Shown here: positions 54,043 to 62,538 of the stretch, piece by piece | Numbering within the stretch: the first letter of the stretch is position 1 | Layout of the letters: each line of letters opens with the position of its first letter | From: an uncultured Nocardioides sp. | GTDB taxonomy: Bacteria > Actinomycetota > Actinomycetes > Propionibacteriales > Nocardioidaceae | Reading direction: 5' to 3' | DNA length: 64,000 nt | NCBI RefSeq assembly: GCF_947488025.1 | Contig: NZ_CANKYS010000003.1 | Span: 372,001-436,000, forward strand | Made by a program: the position numbers and the translations under genes | The notes under the pieces: model-generated | Told to the model about the DNA's origin: nothing | The model's input: only the letters and a program-made list of their open reading frames with translations | The model's database searches: none

Positions 54043-55614
54043 GTGATCCCGACAGCCGCCGAGCGGAATCGTCCGCGCTGGCGGTCGGAGGACCCTATGC
54101 TCGGGTGGGCGGGCGCCCTGTGCCTTGCCGCCCTGGCGTTCTTCCTGCGGCGTTGGCACCTCGGCACGCCGCACGCGTTCTCCTTCGACGAGACCTACTA
54201 CGCCAAGGACGCGTGGTCGCTGCTCAACCACGGCTACGTGCGCCAGTACGTCGAAGACGCCGACGAGACGATCCTCAACGGCGACCTCACCGGGCTGTTC
54301 CAGGACGGCCCGTCGATGATCGTCCACCCCGAGGTCGGCAAGTGGCTGATCGCCGGCGGGATCGAGGTCTTCGGGATGGACCCCGCCGGCTGGCGCACGG
54401 CGTCGGCGCTGGTGGGGGCGCTGATGGTCCTGCTGATGTGCCGCTTCGCCCGGCGCGTCACCGGCTCGACCGTCCTCGGGCTCGTGGCCGGCCTGCTGCT
54501 GTCCGTCGACGGCCTCCAGCTCGTGCTGTCCCGGCTGGCGCTGCTCGACATCTTCCTGGCCTTCTTCACCCTCTGCGGCGTGCACTGCGTCGTCGCCGAC
54601 CGCCAGTGGCTGCGCGACCGGCTGGCCGCCGGCGCGACGCGCACGTGGTGGCGCCCGTGGCTCGTCGCCGGGGGCGTGTCCTTCGGCCTCGCGTGCGGCA
54701 CCAAGTGGTCCGCGGTCTACGCGCTCGCCGTCTTCGGCCTGCTCGCGTGGCTGTGGAGCGCCGGAGCCCGCCGGGCGTTCGGCCAGCGCCGGCCGCTGCT
54801 CCGCTCGGTGGTCCTCGACGGCGTACCGGCGTTCGTCGCGCTGGTCGGCGTCGCGCTGGCGACGTACGTCGCGTCGTGGACGGGGTGGCTGCTGAACGCC
54901 GACGCCTACGAGGAGGCGTTCAGCAACACGCAGTACACGTCGTACGCCGGTGGCGAGGCATGGCCGACCGCGAGCGAGCCCGACGCCGAGGGCCTCGGGG
55001 AGGTCACCCAGTCGCTGCGGTCGCTGTGGTCCTACCACCAGGACGTCTACACCTTCCACAGCCACTTCCTCAACGACTCCACCCACATCTACGCCTCCAA
55101 GCCCTCGACGTGGCTGGTCATGGGCCGCCCGGTCGGCGTCGACGCCCAGACCGACATCCAGCCCGGTTCGCAGGCGTGCGAGGCACCCTCGGGCTCGAGC
55201 TGCATCCGCCAGGTGCTGCTCATCGGCAACCCCGTCATCTGGTGGGGCGGCTGCCTGGCCGCCATCGCCTCGCTGCTGCTGTGGATCGGGGCGCGCGACT
55301 GGCGCCACGGCGTCGTGGTCGCCGGCCTGGCCAGCACCTGGCTGCCCTGGTTCGCCTACGACGACCGTCCGATCTTCTTCTTCTACGCCATCACCTCGCT
55401 GCCCTTCCTGGTGCTCTCGATCGTGCTGGCGATGGGCCACCTCATCGGCACCTCCGACGTCCCCACGCCGAGGCGCACCTTCGGCGTGGTCGTGGCGGGC
55501 AGCTTCACCGTGCTGGCGCTGATCACCTTCGCGTGGTTCTGGCCGATCTGGACCGACGCGCTGCTGACGAAGTCGGAGTGGCAGGCCCGCATCTGGTTCC
55601 AGCGCTGGATCTGA
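54043..55614 (+). CDS. pmt: Protein O-mannosyltransferase (dolichyl-phosphate-mannose type)
   Basis: A 523-residue multi-TM GT39-type enzyme that transfers mannose from polyprenyl-phosphate-mannose to exported proteins. The catalytic Asp-Glu is in SFDETYYAKD (about 47-56). Roughly ten TM helices follow, and a FHSHFLNDSTHIYAS loop. GTG start at 54043 with TAGAGT six bases upstream. Divergent from rsmI in mycobacteria; here PhoX lies in between. Confidence 0.92.
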   Translation: MIPTAAERNRPRWRSEDPMLGWAGALCLAALAFFLRRWHLGTPHAFSFDETYYAKDAWSLLNHGYVRQYVEDADETILNGDLTGLFQDGPSMIVHPEVGKWLIAGGIEVFGMDPAGWRTASALVGALMVLLMCRFARRVTGSTVLGLVAGLLLSVDGLQLVLSRLALLDIFLAFFTLCGVHCVVADRQWLRDRLAAGATRTWWRPWLVAGGVSFGLACGTKWSAVYALAVFGLLAWLWSAGARRAFGQRRPLLRSVVLDGVPAFVALVGVALATYVASWTGWLLNADAYEEAFSNTQYTSYAGGEAWPTASEPDAEGLGEVTQSLRSLWSYHQDVYTFHSHFLNDSTHIYASKPSTWLVMGRPVGVDAQTDIQPGSQACEAPSGSSCIRQVLLIGNPVIWWGGCLAAIASLLLWIGARDWRHGVVVAGLASTWLPWFAYDDRPIFFFYAITSLPFLVLSIVLAMGHLIGTSDVPTPRRTFGVVVAGSFTVLALITFAWFWPIWTDALLTKSEWQARIWFQRWI

Positions 55615-55794
55615 CGACGGGCGGTCTCCGCCGCTGCGCGGTCCGTGAACCAGGCAGGAACAATCGAGGTTTCCTCAAGATGGACCGCAGTTCGGCCGGC
55701 GCCCATTCTCTTTCCGGTAGGGCCCCGCGACGATGGTCCAGCCCGGCGCACACGGGGGTTTGTGCCAGGGCTCGACGCCAGGGAGGGAGCGTTG

Positions 55795-56022
55795 ATGGAC
55801 TCCATGATGATCCACGTCTGCCTGCAGACCGAGGATGCACCGACCGGTGAGGACCACGAGGTGGGCGAGCGCTGGGTCTGCACGTGCGGGGACAACTTCG
55901 TCTACCGCGAGGGCTTCAACCGGGCCGGCTACCCGAGCCTCGAGTGGTGGCCCGCCCCGGCCATCCCGCAGCCCCGCAAGGCCGCGCGCCGCGGGCTGCT
56001 CTTCGGCCCCCGCAAGGGCTGA
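55795..56022 (+). CDS. Small conserved-looking protein, 75 residues
   Basis: The short protein has MDSMMIHVCLQTEDAP at the start and RWVCTCGDNFVYREGF in the middle (three Cys in all), then a basic Arg/Lys tail. A GGGAGGG site precedes the ATG at 55795. The CTCG and C-rich pattern could bind metal. I do not recognise a family. Confidence 0.65.
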   Translation: MDSMMIHVCLQTEDAPTGEDHEVGERWVCTCGDNFVYREGFNRAGYPSLEWWPAPAIPQPRKAARRGLLFGPRKG

Positions 56023-56040
56023 GCGTCCCTCCGAACAGCC

Positions 56041-56652
56041 TCACCAGGCGCCGGGGAACCGTGCCGACCCTGCGATCGCGAGCAGCGAGACCACCAGCGA
56101 CACCGCGACCGCGATCAGCACCGACTGGCCCAGCCAGCGGCGCCCCGGCAGCGCGAGGAGCACGACCCCGGCCACCGCAGCCAGGGTCGGCAGCACCCAG
56201 ACCGGCACCGCGGCCGACAGCAGGCCGACCAGCACCGCGAGGGCGACGCCGGCGCCGGCCGCCCGACCCAGCGGGACCGGCCGCGGGCCGCGGGGCAGGC
56301 CGACCTCGGTGACGCGGCCCGACGCGGGCAGCTGGTCGGGTGCCAGCACCCGGAGCAGGAGGATGATCGTGGCGGGGTCTGCCACCACGACGACGTCGCG
56401 GAAGCGGTCGGCCACCGCGTGGCGACGTACGACCTCGTCGAGCCGGTGCCCGCGGTCCACGTCGGGGAAGCGCACCGGCGCCAGCAGCGTCTCGGGGTGG
56501 GCGGTGTGCCCGAGGCCCTGCACGATCCGCTTGCCGTCGGCGGTCGGTGCAGTGAGGACGACGGCGGACGACCCGATCCCGGCGCGCACCCGCGCGACCT
56601 CGGCGGCGTCGGCCTGCGTGCTGACCACGACGATCCGCTGGTAGTCGCTCAC
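56041..56652 (-). CDS. Membrane protein with soluble N-terminal domain
   Basis: A 203-residue protein with a soluble N-terminal half (RIVVVSTQADAAEVARVRAG to about residue 130) and two or three TM helices near 135-195. TACGGT lies six bases before the GTG start at 56652. I recognise no family. A much longer frame upstream lies antisense to the neighbouring S51 peptidase and is discounted. It is divergent from that gene, with only 42 bases between starts. Confidence 0.65.
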   Translation of the reverse strand: MSDYQRIVVVSTQADAAEVARVRAGIGSSAVVLTAPTADGKRIVQGLGHTAHPETLLAPVRFPDVDRGHRLDEVVRRHAVADRFRDVVVVADPATIILLLRVLAPDQLPASGRVTEVGLPRGPRPVPLGRAAGAGVALAVLVGLLSAAVPVWVLPTLAAVAGVVLLALPGRRWLGQSVLIAVAVSLVVSLLAIAGSARFPGAW

Positions 56653-56694
56653 AGGACGACCGTAGCGCCGGGCACCTCCTGCGACGATGCAGGG

Positions 56695-57351
56695 ATGAAG
56701 CTCCTGCTGACCTCCGGTGGTGTGACCAACGACAGCATCCGCGCAGCGCTGGTGGAGCTGCTCGGCAAGCCGGTCGAGGAGGCCACGGCACTGGCCATCC
56801 CCACGGCCCAGTGGGGCCACCCGATGTGCGGGCCGGAGCTGCTGCGCAGCTTCGTCACCGACCGCACGCCGCCGACGATGACCGGCCTCGGTTGGCGCTC
56901 GGTCGGCGTGCTCGACCTCACCGCGCTCCCGACGATCAGTCCGGACCGCTGGGTGCCCTGGGTGCGCGAGGCCGACATCCTCCTCGTCAACGGCGGCGAG
57001 GCGACCTACCTCGCCCACTGGGTGCGGGAGTCCGGCCTCGTGGACCTGATCCCCGAGCTGACCGACACCGTCTGGGTCGGCGTCAGCGCCGGCAGCATGG
57101 CGCTGACCCCGCGCATCGGCGACCTGTTCGTCGAGTGGCGGCCCGAGGAGGGCGACCGGACCCTCGGCCTCGTGGACTTCTCGCTCTTCCCCCACGTCGG
57201 CCTGTTCCCTGGCAACACCCTGGAGGTCGCCGAGCAGTGGGCCGCCGACCTGGGCAACCCGGCGTACGCACTCGACGAGCAGTCCGCCGTCCTCGTCGAC
57301 GGAGACCGGGTCGAGGTCGTCTCGGAGGGCGAGTGGGCGCACTTCGCATAG
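56695..57351 (+). CDS. Peptidase S51 (peptidase E-like) family protein
   Basis: A 218-residue glutamine-amidotransferase-fold protein. The nucleophile elbow is GVSAGSM (Ser131), with NGGEATYLAHW near 99-110 and a possible catalytic His after PHVGLFPG. Members hydrolyse Asp-X dipeptides or related peptides such as cyanophycin products. The ATG at 56695 has GACGAT six bases upstream. Monocistronic. Confidence 0.85.
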   Translation: MKLLLTSGGVTNDSIRAALVELLGKPVEEATALAIPTAQWGHPMCGPELLRSFVTDRTPPTMTGLGWRSVGVLDLTALPTISPDRWVPWVREADILLVNGGEATYLAHWVRESGLVDLIPELTDTVWVGVSAGSMALTPRIGDLFVEWRPEEGDRTLGLVDFSLFPHVGLFPGNTLEVAEQWAADLGNPAYALDEQSAVLVDGDRVEVVSEGEWAHFA

Positions 57352-57415
57352 GCCCCGGGCCACGGCAGACTGGCCCTCGTCCGCCTCGTGCACGAGCCGA
57401 GTCCCAGGAGCATCG

Positions 57416-58027
57416 ATGCCTGTCACCCGAGGGTTCCACCGCCGCCGTCCCGAGCCGGAGCGCGGACGGCTGCCACCCGGGCAGTACGACACCGGCGCGT
57501 CGTGGCCGGTGCTGAGCGCGGAGGCCACGCCCCAGAAGCCCGAGGAGTCGTGGACCTTCAGCATCGACGGGCTCGTCGAGTCGCCGCACACCTGGACCTG
57601 GCAGGAGCTGCACGCGGTCCCCGGCTCGACCTATTTCGGCGACATCCACTGCGTCACCACGTGGTCGAAGTTCGACATGACCTTCAGCGGCGTCAGCGTC
57701 GATGACCTGCTCGACGTCGCGAAGCCGGACCCCGCGGCGGCGTACGTCCTGGCCCACTCGGTCACCGGCTACACCACCAACCTTCCGCTGGCCGACGTCA
57801 CCGGCGGCAAGGCGTGGGTGGTGTGGAGCGTCGACGGCAAGCCGCTCCCCCGCCAGCACGGCGGGCCGCTGCGCCTGCTGGTGCCGCACCTCTACTTCTG
57901 GAAGTCGGCCAAGTGGCTCTCGCGCCTCGAGCTGATGACCGAGGACCGGCCGGGCTTCTGGGAGCAGAACGGCTACCACGACCGCGGCGACCCGTGGCGC
58001 GAGCAGCGCTACCAGGGCGACGACTGA
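57416..58027 (+). CDS. Molybdopterin-dependent (sulfite oxidase-type) oxidoreductase
   Basis: A 203-residue MoCo-domain protein with the cofactor-binding Cys in DIHCVTTWSKF (Cys79) and an HGGPLRLLVP segment (about 144-153) typical of YedY/sulfite-oxidase-like enzymes. There is no signal peptide. It lacks a heme domain and ends two bases before a flavin reductase-like gene, which may supply its electrons. Substrate unknown. Confidence 0.9.
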   Translation: MPVTRGFHRRRPEPERGRLPPGQYDTGASWPVLSAEATPQKPEESWTFSIDGLVESPHTWTWQELHAVPGSTYFGDIHCVTTWSKFDMTFSGVSVDDLLDVAKPDPAAAYVLAHSVTGYTTNLPLADVTGGKAWVVWSVDGKPLPRQHGGPLRLLVPHLYFWKSAKWLSRLELMTEDRPGFWEQNGYHDRGDPWREQRYQGDD

Positions 58028-58028
58028 C

Positions 58029-58730
58029 GTGGCACCCGCACCCATGGCGGCCTGGAGCGACGGCCGCATCATCGAGAAGGACCAGCCCACGCCGACCACC
58101 GTCCGGTTGCGGCTGCACGTGGACGACCGGCCCCACCACCTGCCCGGGCAGCACTACATCCTCCGGCTGCGCGCCCCGGACGGCTACACCGCCCAGCGGT
58201 CCTACTCGCTGGCCTCCGACAGCGACGACCCCCTGCTCGAGCTGCTCGTCGAGCGGCAGCCCGACGGCGAGGTGTCGGAGTTCCTCGCCGACGTCGCCGA
58301 GGTGGGCGACGTGCTCGAGCTGCGCGGGCCGATCGGTCGCTGGTTCGTCTGGGACACGAAGAGCCGCGTCCTGTGCCTCGTCGGCGGCACCGGCGTGGTG
58401 CCGGCCGTCGCCATGGCCCGCACCGCGCGCCGGCTCGGTCGCACCGACCTGCTGCGCATCGCCGCGATGGGCCGCAGCCGCGACGAGCTCGCCTACGCCT
58501 CCGAGCTGGAGAGGTACGGCGCGACGCTGGCCTTCACCCGCGCCGACGTCGACGGCCGAACGGCCGGACCGTTCACTGCAGCGGAGCTCACGCCCCTGCT
58601 CGAGGGGGTCGACCTCGGCTACGTCTGCGGCTCGGCCCGCTTCGCGTCGTACGCCGAGGACCTGCTGGTCGCGTGCGGGCTCGACCCGGGCGCGATCCGG
58701 GTCGAGCGCTTCGGACCGACCGGCGACTGA
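58029..58730 (+). CDS. FAD-binding oxidoreductase (ferredoxin-NADP reductase type)
   Basis: A 233-residue FNR-fold protein with the FAD-binding RSYSLAS (about 58-64), LVGGTGVVPAVAM (about 118-130) NAD(P) motif and a C-terminal GS-type end. There is no 2Fe-2S domain. The GTG at 58029 follows the MoCo gene by one base; an ATG five codons later is an alternative. The pair looks like one redox system that takes electrons from or gives them to NAD(P)H. Confidence 0.88.
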   Translation: MAPAPMAAWSDGRIIEKDQPTPTTVRLRLHVDDRPHHLPGQHYILRLRAPDGYTAQRSYSLASDSDDPLLELLVERQPDGEVSEFLADVAEVGDVLELRGPIGRWFVWDTKSRVLCLVGGTGVVPAVAMARTARRLGRTDLLRIAAMGRSRDELAYASELERYGATLAFTRADVDGRTAGPFTAAELTPLLEGVDLGYVCGSARFASYAEDLLVACGLDPGAIRVERFGPTGD

Positions 58731-58761
58731 CCGTTGCGCCGCCGGTCGCCGGGTGCGGCCG

Positions 58762-59325
58762 TCACGCGCCGGCCTCCTGCTCGGGGAGGTCGAGCCACGC
58801 GTCCCACGTCAGGTCACGCCCGATGAAGCGAGGCCGGCACAGGGGCCAGGCCGACGCCACCCAGGCGGGGACGAAGGCACCGAGCCGGCTCTCGAGCTCG
58901 GTGCCCACCAGGTCGTCGACGACCCACCAGGAGACGTCGGCGTCGGCGCCGGCGCGGCCGGGGGGATCGATGTAGACACAGCCGAGCAGGGTCGTCTCCT
59001 CGGCGTCGAACAAGGCGTAGGTGAACGACTCATGCTCCTCGTGCTCCGCCGCGTGACGGACCAGGTCCTCGAGGTCCTGCTCCCGGGTGAGGTCGGACGG
59101 CGGCCAGCTCCACACGGTCCCGTAGATCGACCACAGCCGTTCCCGCGAGCCGCGGACGGCCGTGAGGTCGAGGTCGACGTCCGTCGCGCGGATCGGCCGG
59201 AGGTGGTGGTGGGGTCCCACCTGCACGACCTCCGGGTGCGTCCAGTGGTCCGGCATCCAGGCTGCGGGCAACCCGGGCTCCGAGGGCTCGACCGGCGGCG
59301 CGTCCGACAGGGAAGGCAGGTCCAT
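58762..59325 (-). CDS. GNAT-like N-acetyltransferase domain protein
   Basis: A 187-residue protein. A region (about 40-165) resembles the acetyltransferase fold: HHHLRPIRATDVD, ESFTYALFDAEET, LLGCVYIDPP and VSWWVVDD. The acetyl-CoA loop is not clearly preserved, so activity is uncertain. ATG at 59325 with TAGCGT seven bases upstream. Ends about 30 bases from the convergent flavin reductase gene. Confidence 0.7.
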   Translation of the reverse strand: MDLPSLSDAPPVEPSEPGLPAAWMPDHWTHPEVVQVGPHHHLRPIRATDVDLDLTAVRGSRERLWSIYGTVWSWPPSDLTREQDLEDLVRHAAEHEEHESFTYALFDAEETTLLGCVYIDPPGRAGADADVSWWVVDDLVGTELESRLGAFVPAWVASAWPLCRPRFIGRDLTWDAWLDLPEQEAGA

Positions 59326-59392
59326 GCGCCCCACGCTAGGGCCGACCCCTTCCGCGATGCTTGCGGCGCGCTTCCGCACCCCTTGCGGGCCC

Positions 59393-59451
59393 CTCAGGCC
59401 CGCTCCCTCAGGCCCGCTCCCTCAGGCCACTCCTTCAGGCCCACTCCCTCA
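59393..59451 (-). repeat. Tandem 13-14-bp repeats over the SARP stop codon
   Basis: CTCAGGCCCGCTCC recurs (59393 and 59407 identical), then CTCAGGCCACTCC, TTCAGGCCCACTCC and CTCAGGCCAC. The TCA in the last unit is the stop codon of the regulator gene (59449-59451). The repeated units thus copy the end of the gene outward. Confidence 0.75.
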
Positions 59452-62340
59452 GGCCACGACGTCGGTGCACCTCTGGGCGAGGTCGACGGTCTCGTCGAGC
59501 GACAGCCGTCGGCCCCGGGCGAGCACGTCGTCGTACGTCTCGCCGAGGTGCTCGCGGGCGGCGGCCCGCGTCTGGGACAGGACCTGCTCGTCCGGCTGGT
59601 AGTAGCCGTAGACGTTGCTGCCGACGGTCTCGCGGAGCTCGTCGGCCGCGCCGAGGAGGAGAGCCACGTGCCGCCAGTCGTCACTCTGGGACTCGACGAC
59701 GGCGAGGCTCTCGAGGAAGTAGGCCAGGTTCGCCATGTCGCCGGTGTCGAGGCTGAGCGAGATGCCCTCCCGCAGCTGCAGGCGTGCGGACGCGAGGTCG
59801 CCCGTGGTGAGGGCGACCTGCACCGAGGTGAAGAGGGTGATGTAGATGGCGAGCGGGTCCTCACGCACCCGGGCCGCGGTCAGCGCGTCGTGGAGCAGCG
59901 GGGTCGCCTTGCCGGGATCTCCCTGCAGGAGCCGGACGGTGCCGAGCCACACGTGCGCCAGGGTCCAGAGCCACCCGCCACGGAGCCCGCACGACTCGGT
60001 CAGCGCGATCGTCGCGTCGAGGTGGGTGTCGGCGGCGGCGAGGTCGCCGCTGGCCAGCGCGACCAGTCCCTCACCCGCGACGTTGTGGGCCTGCCCCTCG
60101 ATGTCGCCGATGCTCCGCCCCAGGGCCGCGCCCTCGCCCCAGCACGTGGCCGCCTGCAGGTCGCCCTGGGCGAAGGCCATCGCGCCGAGCACGGCGGTGA
60201 CACGGGTCCGGGTCGGCCCGGTGAGGTCGTGCGCCAGGGTCGCCTGGGTCAGCCGGCGTCCCTCGTGCAGGTGGCCGCGCAGCCACCAGTACAGCCACAT
60301 CGCCCAGCAGGCCCGACCGGCCAGCTCACCGCGCTCGGAAGCGAGTGCCCACTCGATCGCGCTCGTCAGGTTGGCGTGCTCGCGCTCGGTCACTGCGAGC
60401 GACGCGCGCGTGGCGTGACCGCGGAACCCGGCCGCGGTCCGCTCGATCAGGTCGAGGAAGTAGTGCAGGTGGGCGTCACGGGCATCGGTGGCCTCCACGC
60501 CCTCGAGCCGGCTGTCCGCGAACTGCGCGATCGGCTCGAGCATCCGGAAGCGCACCGCCTCGGGGTGGTCGAGGTCGCGCAGCACCAGCGAGTGGGACGT
60601 CAGCGACTCCAGCGCCGCCAGCGAGTCCGCGTCGTCCCGCGGGCGGAGCGCCTCGACCGCCTCGAGCGTGAAGCCGTCGGCGAAGACGGCGAGCTGACGG
60701 AACAGGCGCTGCTCGTCAGGGTTGAGGAGCTGGTAGCTCCAGTCGATCGCCGACCGCATGGTGCGTTGCCGCGCGGGGAGGTCGCGCGCTCCTGCCGTGG
60801 CCATCACGCGGTCGAGGCGCTCCAGCATGGCCGCGGGCGGCAGGAGCGGTGTCCGGGCGGCTGCGAGCTCGAGTGCCAGTGGGATGCCGGCCAGCCGCCG
60901 GCAGATGCTCGACACCGCGCCCACGTTTCCCTCGTCGAGCTCGAAGCCGGCCCGGGCGGAGCGGGCCCGTGCGACGAACAGCTCGATCGCGGTGGACGCG
61001 GCAGCGGCGTCCGGGTGGCCGACGCCCGGCCCGGGGAGGGACAGGGGTGCGAGCTGGTACTGCAGCTCGCCGCGGACCCGCAACGTGGTGCGGCTGGTGA
61101 CCAGGATGCTGAGGAGCGGGCAGGTGGCCACCAGCCGCGCGAGCACGGGCGCGGCGTCGAGGACGTGCTCGAAGTTGTCCACCACGAGCAGGGTGCGGGC
61201 GCCCCGGACGTGCTGGGCGACCACGTCGAACGCGTCCTGCCCCTCGACCCCGCTGAGCCCGAGGCCGCGACCGATCGTCGGCAGCACCACGTGCTCGTCA
61301 GTCACCGCGATGAGGGAGGTGATGCAGACGCCACCGGGGAACGCGTCGCGCGACGCCTCGGCCACGGCGTACGCGAGTCGGGTCTTCCCGACCCCTCCCA
61401 CCCCGGTGACGGTGACGAGTCGCTGGGGGGAGGCGGTGAGCAGGTCGACCAGGTAGTCGACGTCGCGACCACGGCCCACCAGGTCGTCGGCAGGGACGAC
61501 GACGTCGGAGTGCCAGCTGAGGCCCACCACGGGCCGAGACGCCGGCACGTCCTCGGTCGGCGACGCCTCCTGCGCGGCGGGAAGCAGGTCGTCGTCGTGG
61601 GCGAGGATGCGCTGGTGGAGCTCCTGCAGCTGCGGCCCCGGGTCGATCCCCAGCTCCTCGGCCAGCAGGTGCCGCAGGTCCGCGTACACCTCGAACGCCT
61701 CCGCCTGCCTGCCGGCGCGGTAGAGCGCGAGCATCTGGTGGCGCCGGAACGCCTCTCGGAGCGGGTGCTCCGACACCAGGGACGTGAGGTGGTCGAGGGC
61801 CTCCCGGACCCGGCCCTGCGCGAGCTCGACCTCGACCAGGAGCTCGAAGGCGCTCACCCGGATGCCCTCGAGACGGGCGGCCTCGACCTCGGCGAACGGG
61901 AGCCGTACGTCGGCGTAGGCCGTGTCGCGCCACGCTGCCAGCGCCGCGTCGAGCTCTCGCCTCGTGGCGGCCAGGTCACCCCGTGCGTGGTGCTCACGCG
62001 CCCGGGCGAACCCCTCGACGAAGACGACCGCATCGACGGTGCCGTCCGCGGCCTCCAGCCGGTATCCCGGCGACACGGTGCTGATCGAGACGCCGGGCAG
62101 TCCGGCCAGGCGCGAGCGCAGTCGGGACATGACCGCGTGGAGGTTCGAGGCGCTGGCACCTCGCCCGGCACCGCCCCACACCCGCTCCAGCAGGGCGTCG
62201 ACGGACACCACCCTGCCGACATCGACGACGAGCGCGGCGAGCACCTCACGGTGGCGGGCCGAGCCGACCGTGATCGGCTCGTCTCCATGACGCACCTGCA
62301 GCGGACCGAGCACCTCGATCACGCCCTGCCCCCCTTGCAC
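59449..62340 (-). CDS. AfsR/SARP-family regulator with NB-ARC and TPR regions
   Basis: A 963-residue regulator. N-terminal OmpR-type DNA-binding domain (about 1-97), BTAD (about 104-247), P-loop GVGGVGKT (313-320) of an NB-ARC ATPase, then helical TPR-like repeats to the end. AfsR-type proteins activate secondary metabolism or development in Streptomyces when ATP/signal status permits. Start GTG at 62340; a GTG six codons later is also possible. No biosynthetic genes lie nearby, so the target is unknown. Confidence 0.9.
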   Translation of the reverse strand: MQGGQGVIEVLGPLQVRHGDEPITVGSARHREVLAALVVDVGRVVSVDALLERVWGGAGRGASASNLHAVMSRLRSRLAGLPGVSISTVSPGYRLEAADGTVDAVVFVEGFARAREHHARGDLAATRRELDAALAAWRDTAYADVRLPFAEVEAARLEGIRVSAFELLVEVELAQGRVREALDHLTSLVSEHPLREAFRRHQMLALYRAGRQAEAFEVYADLRHLLAEELGIDPGPQLQELHQRILAHDDDLLPAAQEASPTEDVPASRPVVGLSWHSDVVVPADDLVGRGRDVDYLVDLLTASPQRLVTVTGVGGVGKTRLAYAVAEASRDAFPGGVCITSLIAVTDEHVVLPTIGRGLGLSGVEGQDAFDVVAQHVRGARTLLVVDNFEHVLDAAPVLARLVATCPLLSILVTSRTTLRVRGELQYQLAPLSLPGPGVGHPDAAAASTAIELFVARARSARAGFELDEGNVGAVSSICRRLAGIPLALELAAARTPLLPPAAMLERLDRVMATAGARDLPARQRTMRSAIDWSYQLLNPDEQRLFRQLAVFADGFTLEAVEALRPRDDADSLAALESLTSHSLVLRDLDHPEAVRFRMLEPIAQFADSRLEGVEATDARDAHLHYFLDLIERTAAGFRGHATRASLAVTEREHANLTSAIEWALASERGELAGRACWAMWLYWWLRGHLHEGRRLTQATLAHDLTGPTRTRVTAVLGAMAFAQGDLQAATCWGEGAALGRSIGDIEGQAHNVAGEGLVALASGDLAAADTHLDATIALTESCGLRGGWLWTLAHVWLGTVRLLQGDPGKATPLLHDALTAARVREDPLAIYITLFTSVQVALTTGDLASARLQLREGISLSLDTGDMANLAYFLESLAVVESQSDDWRHVALLLGAADELRETVGSNVYGYYQPDEQVLSQTRAAAREHLGETYDDVLARGRRLSLDETVDLAQRCTDVVA

Positions 62341-62442
62341 CCGTCCGAGCCTGACGAATAGTAGACCGCCCCAGGCGATCGACCCGGGGGATTTCCGCTG
62401 CGCGCTCGGGTGGCGGCGGTCAAGGCGAGGGACGACAGCACG

Positions 62443-62478
62443 CCGCCGCGCAACGGGGTGGGGCCCGTTGCGCGGCGG
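62443..62478 (-). terminator. Terminator hairpin after the secreted Ig-like protein gene
   Basis: A 15-bp perfect stem (62443-62457 with 62464-62478; arm CCGCCGCGCAACGGG) around a GTGGGG loop, 61 bases after the stop codon at 62539. The SARP start lies beyond it. Confidence 0.75.
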
Positions 62479-62538
62479 TGTGGGGTGAGCCCACGGCCCA
62501 CGCGAGGGGGTCGCGTGCAGGCTGCGGACTCCGGCAGG

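Noticed and set aside
57814..62361. A 1515-codon plus-strand frame across five genes
   Set aside because: It runs antisense to the SARP and acetyltransferase genes and out of frame with the flavin reductase gene, and is made of Arg/Ala/Pro/Gly runs typical of GC-rich non-coding frames.
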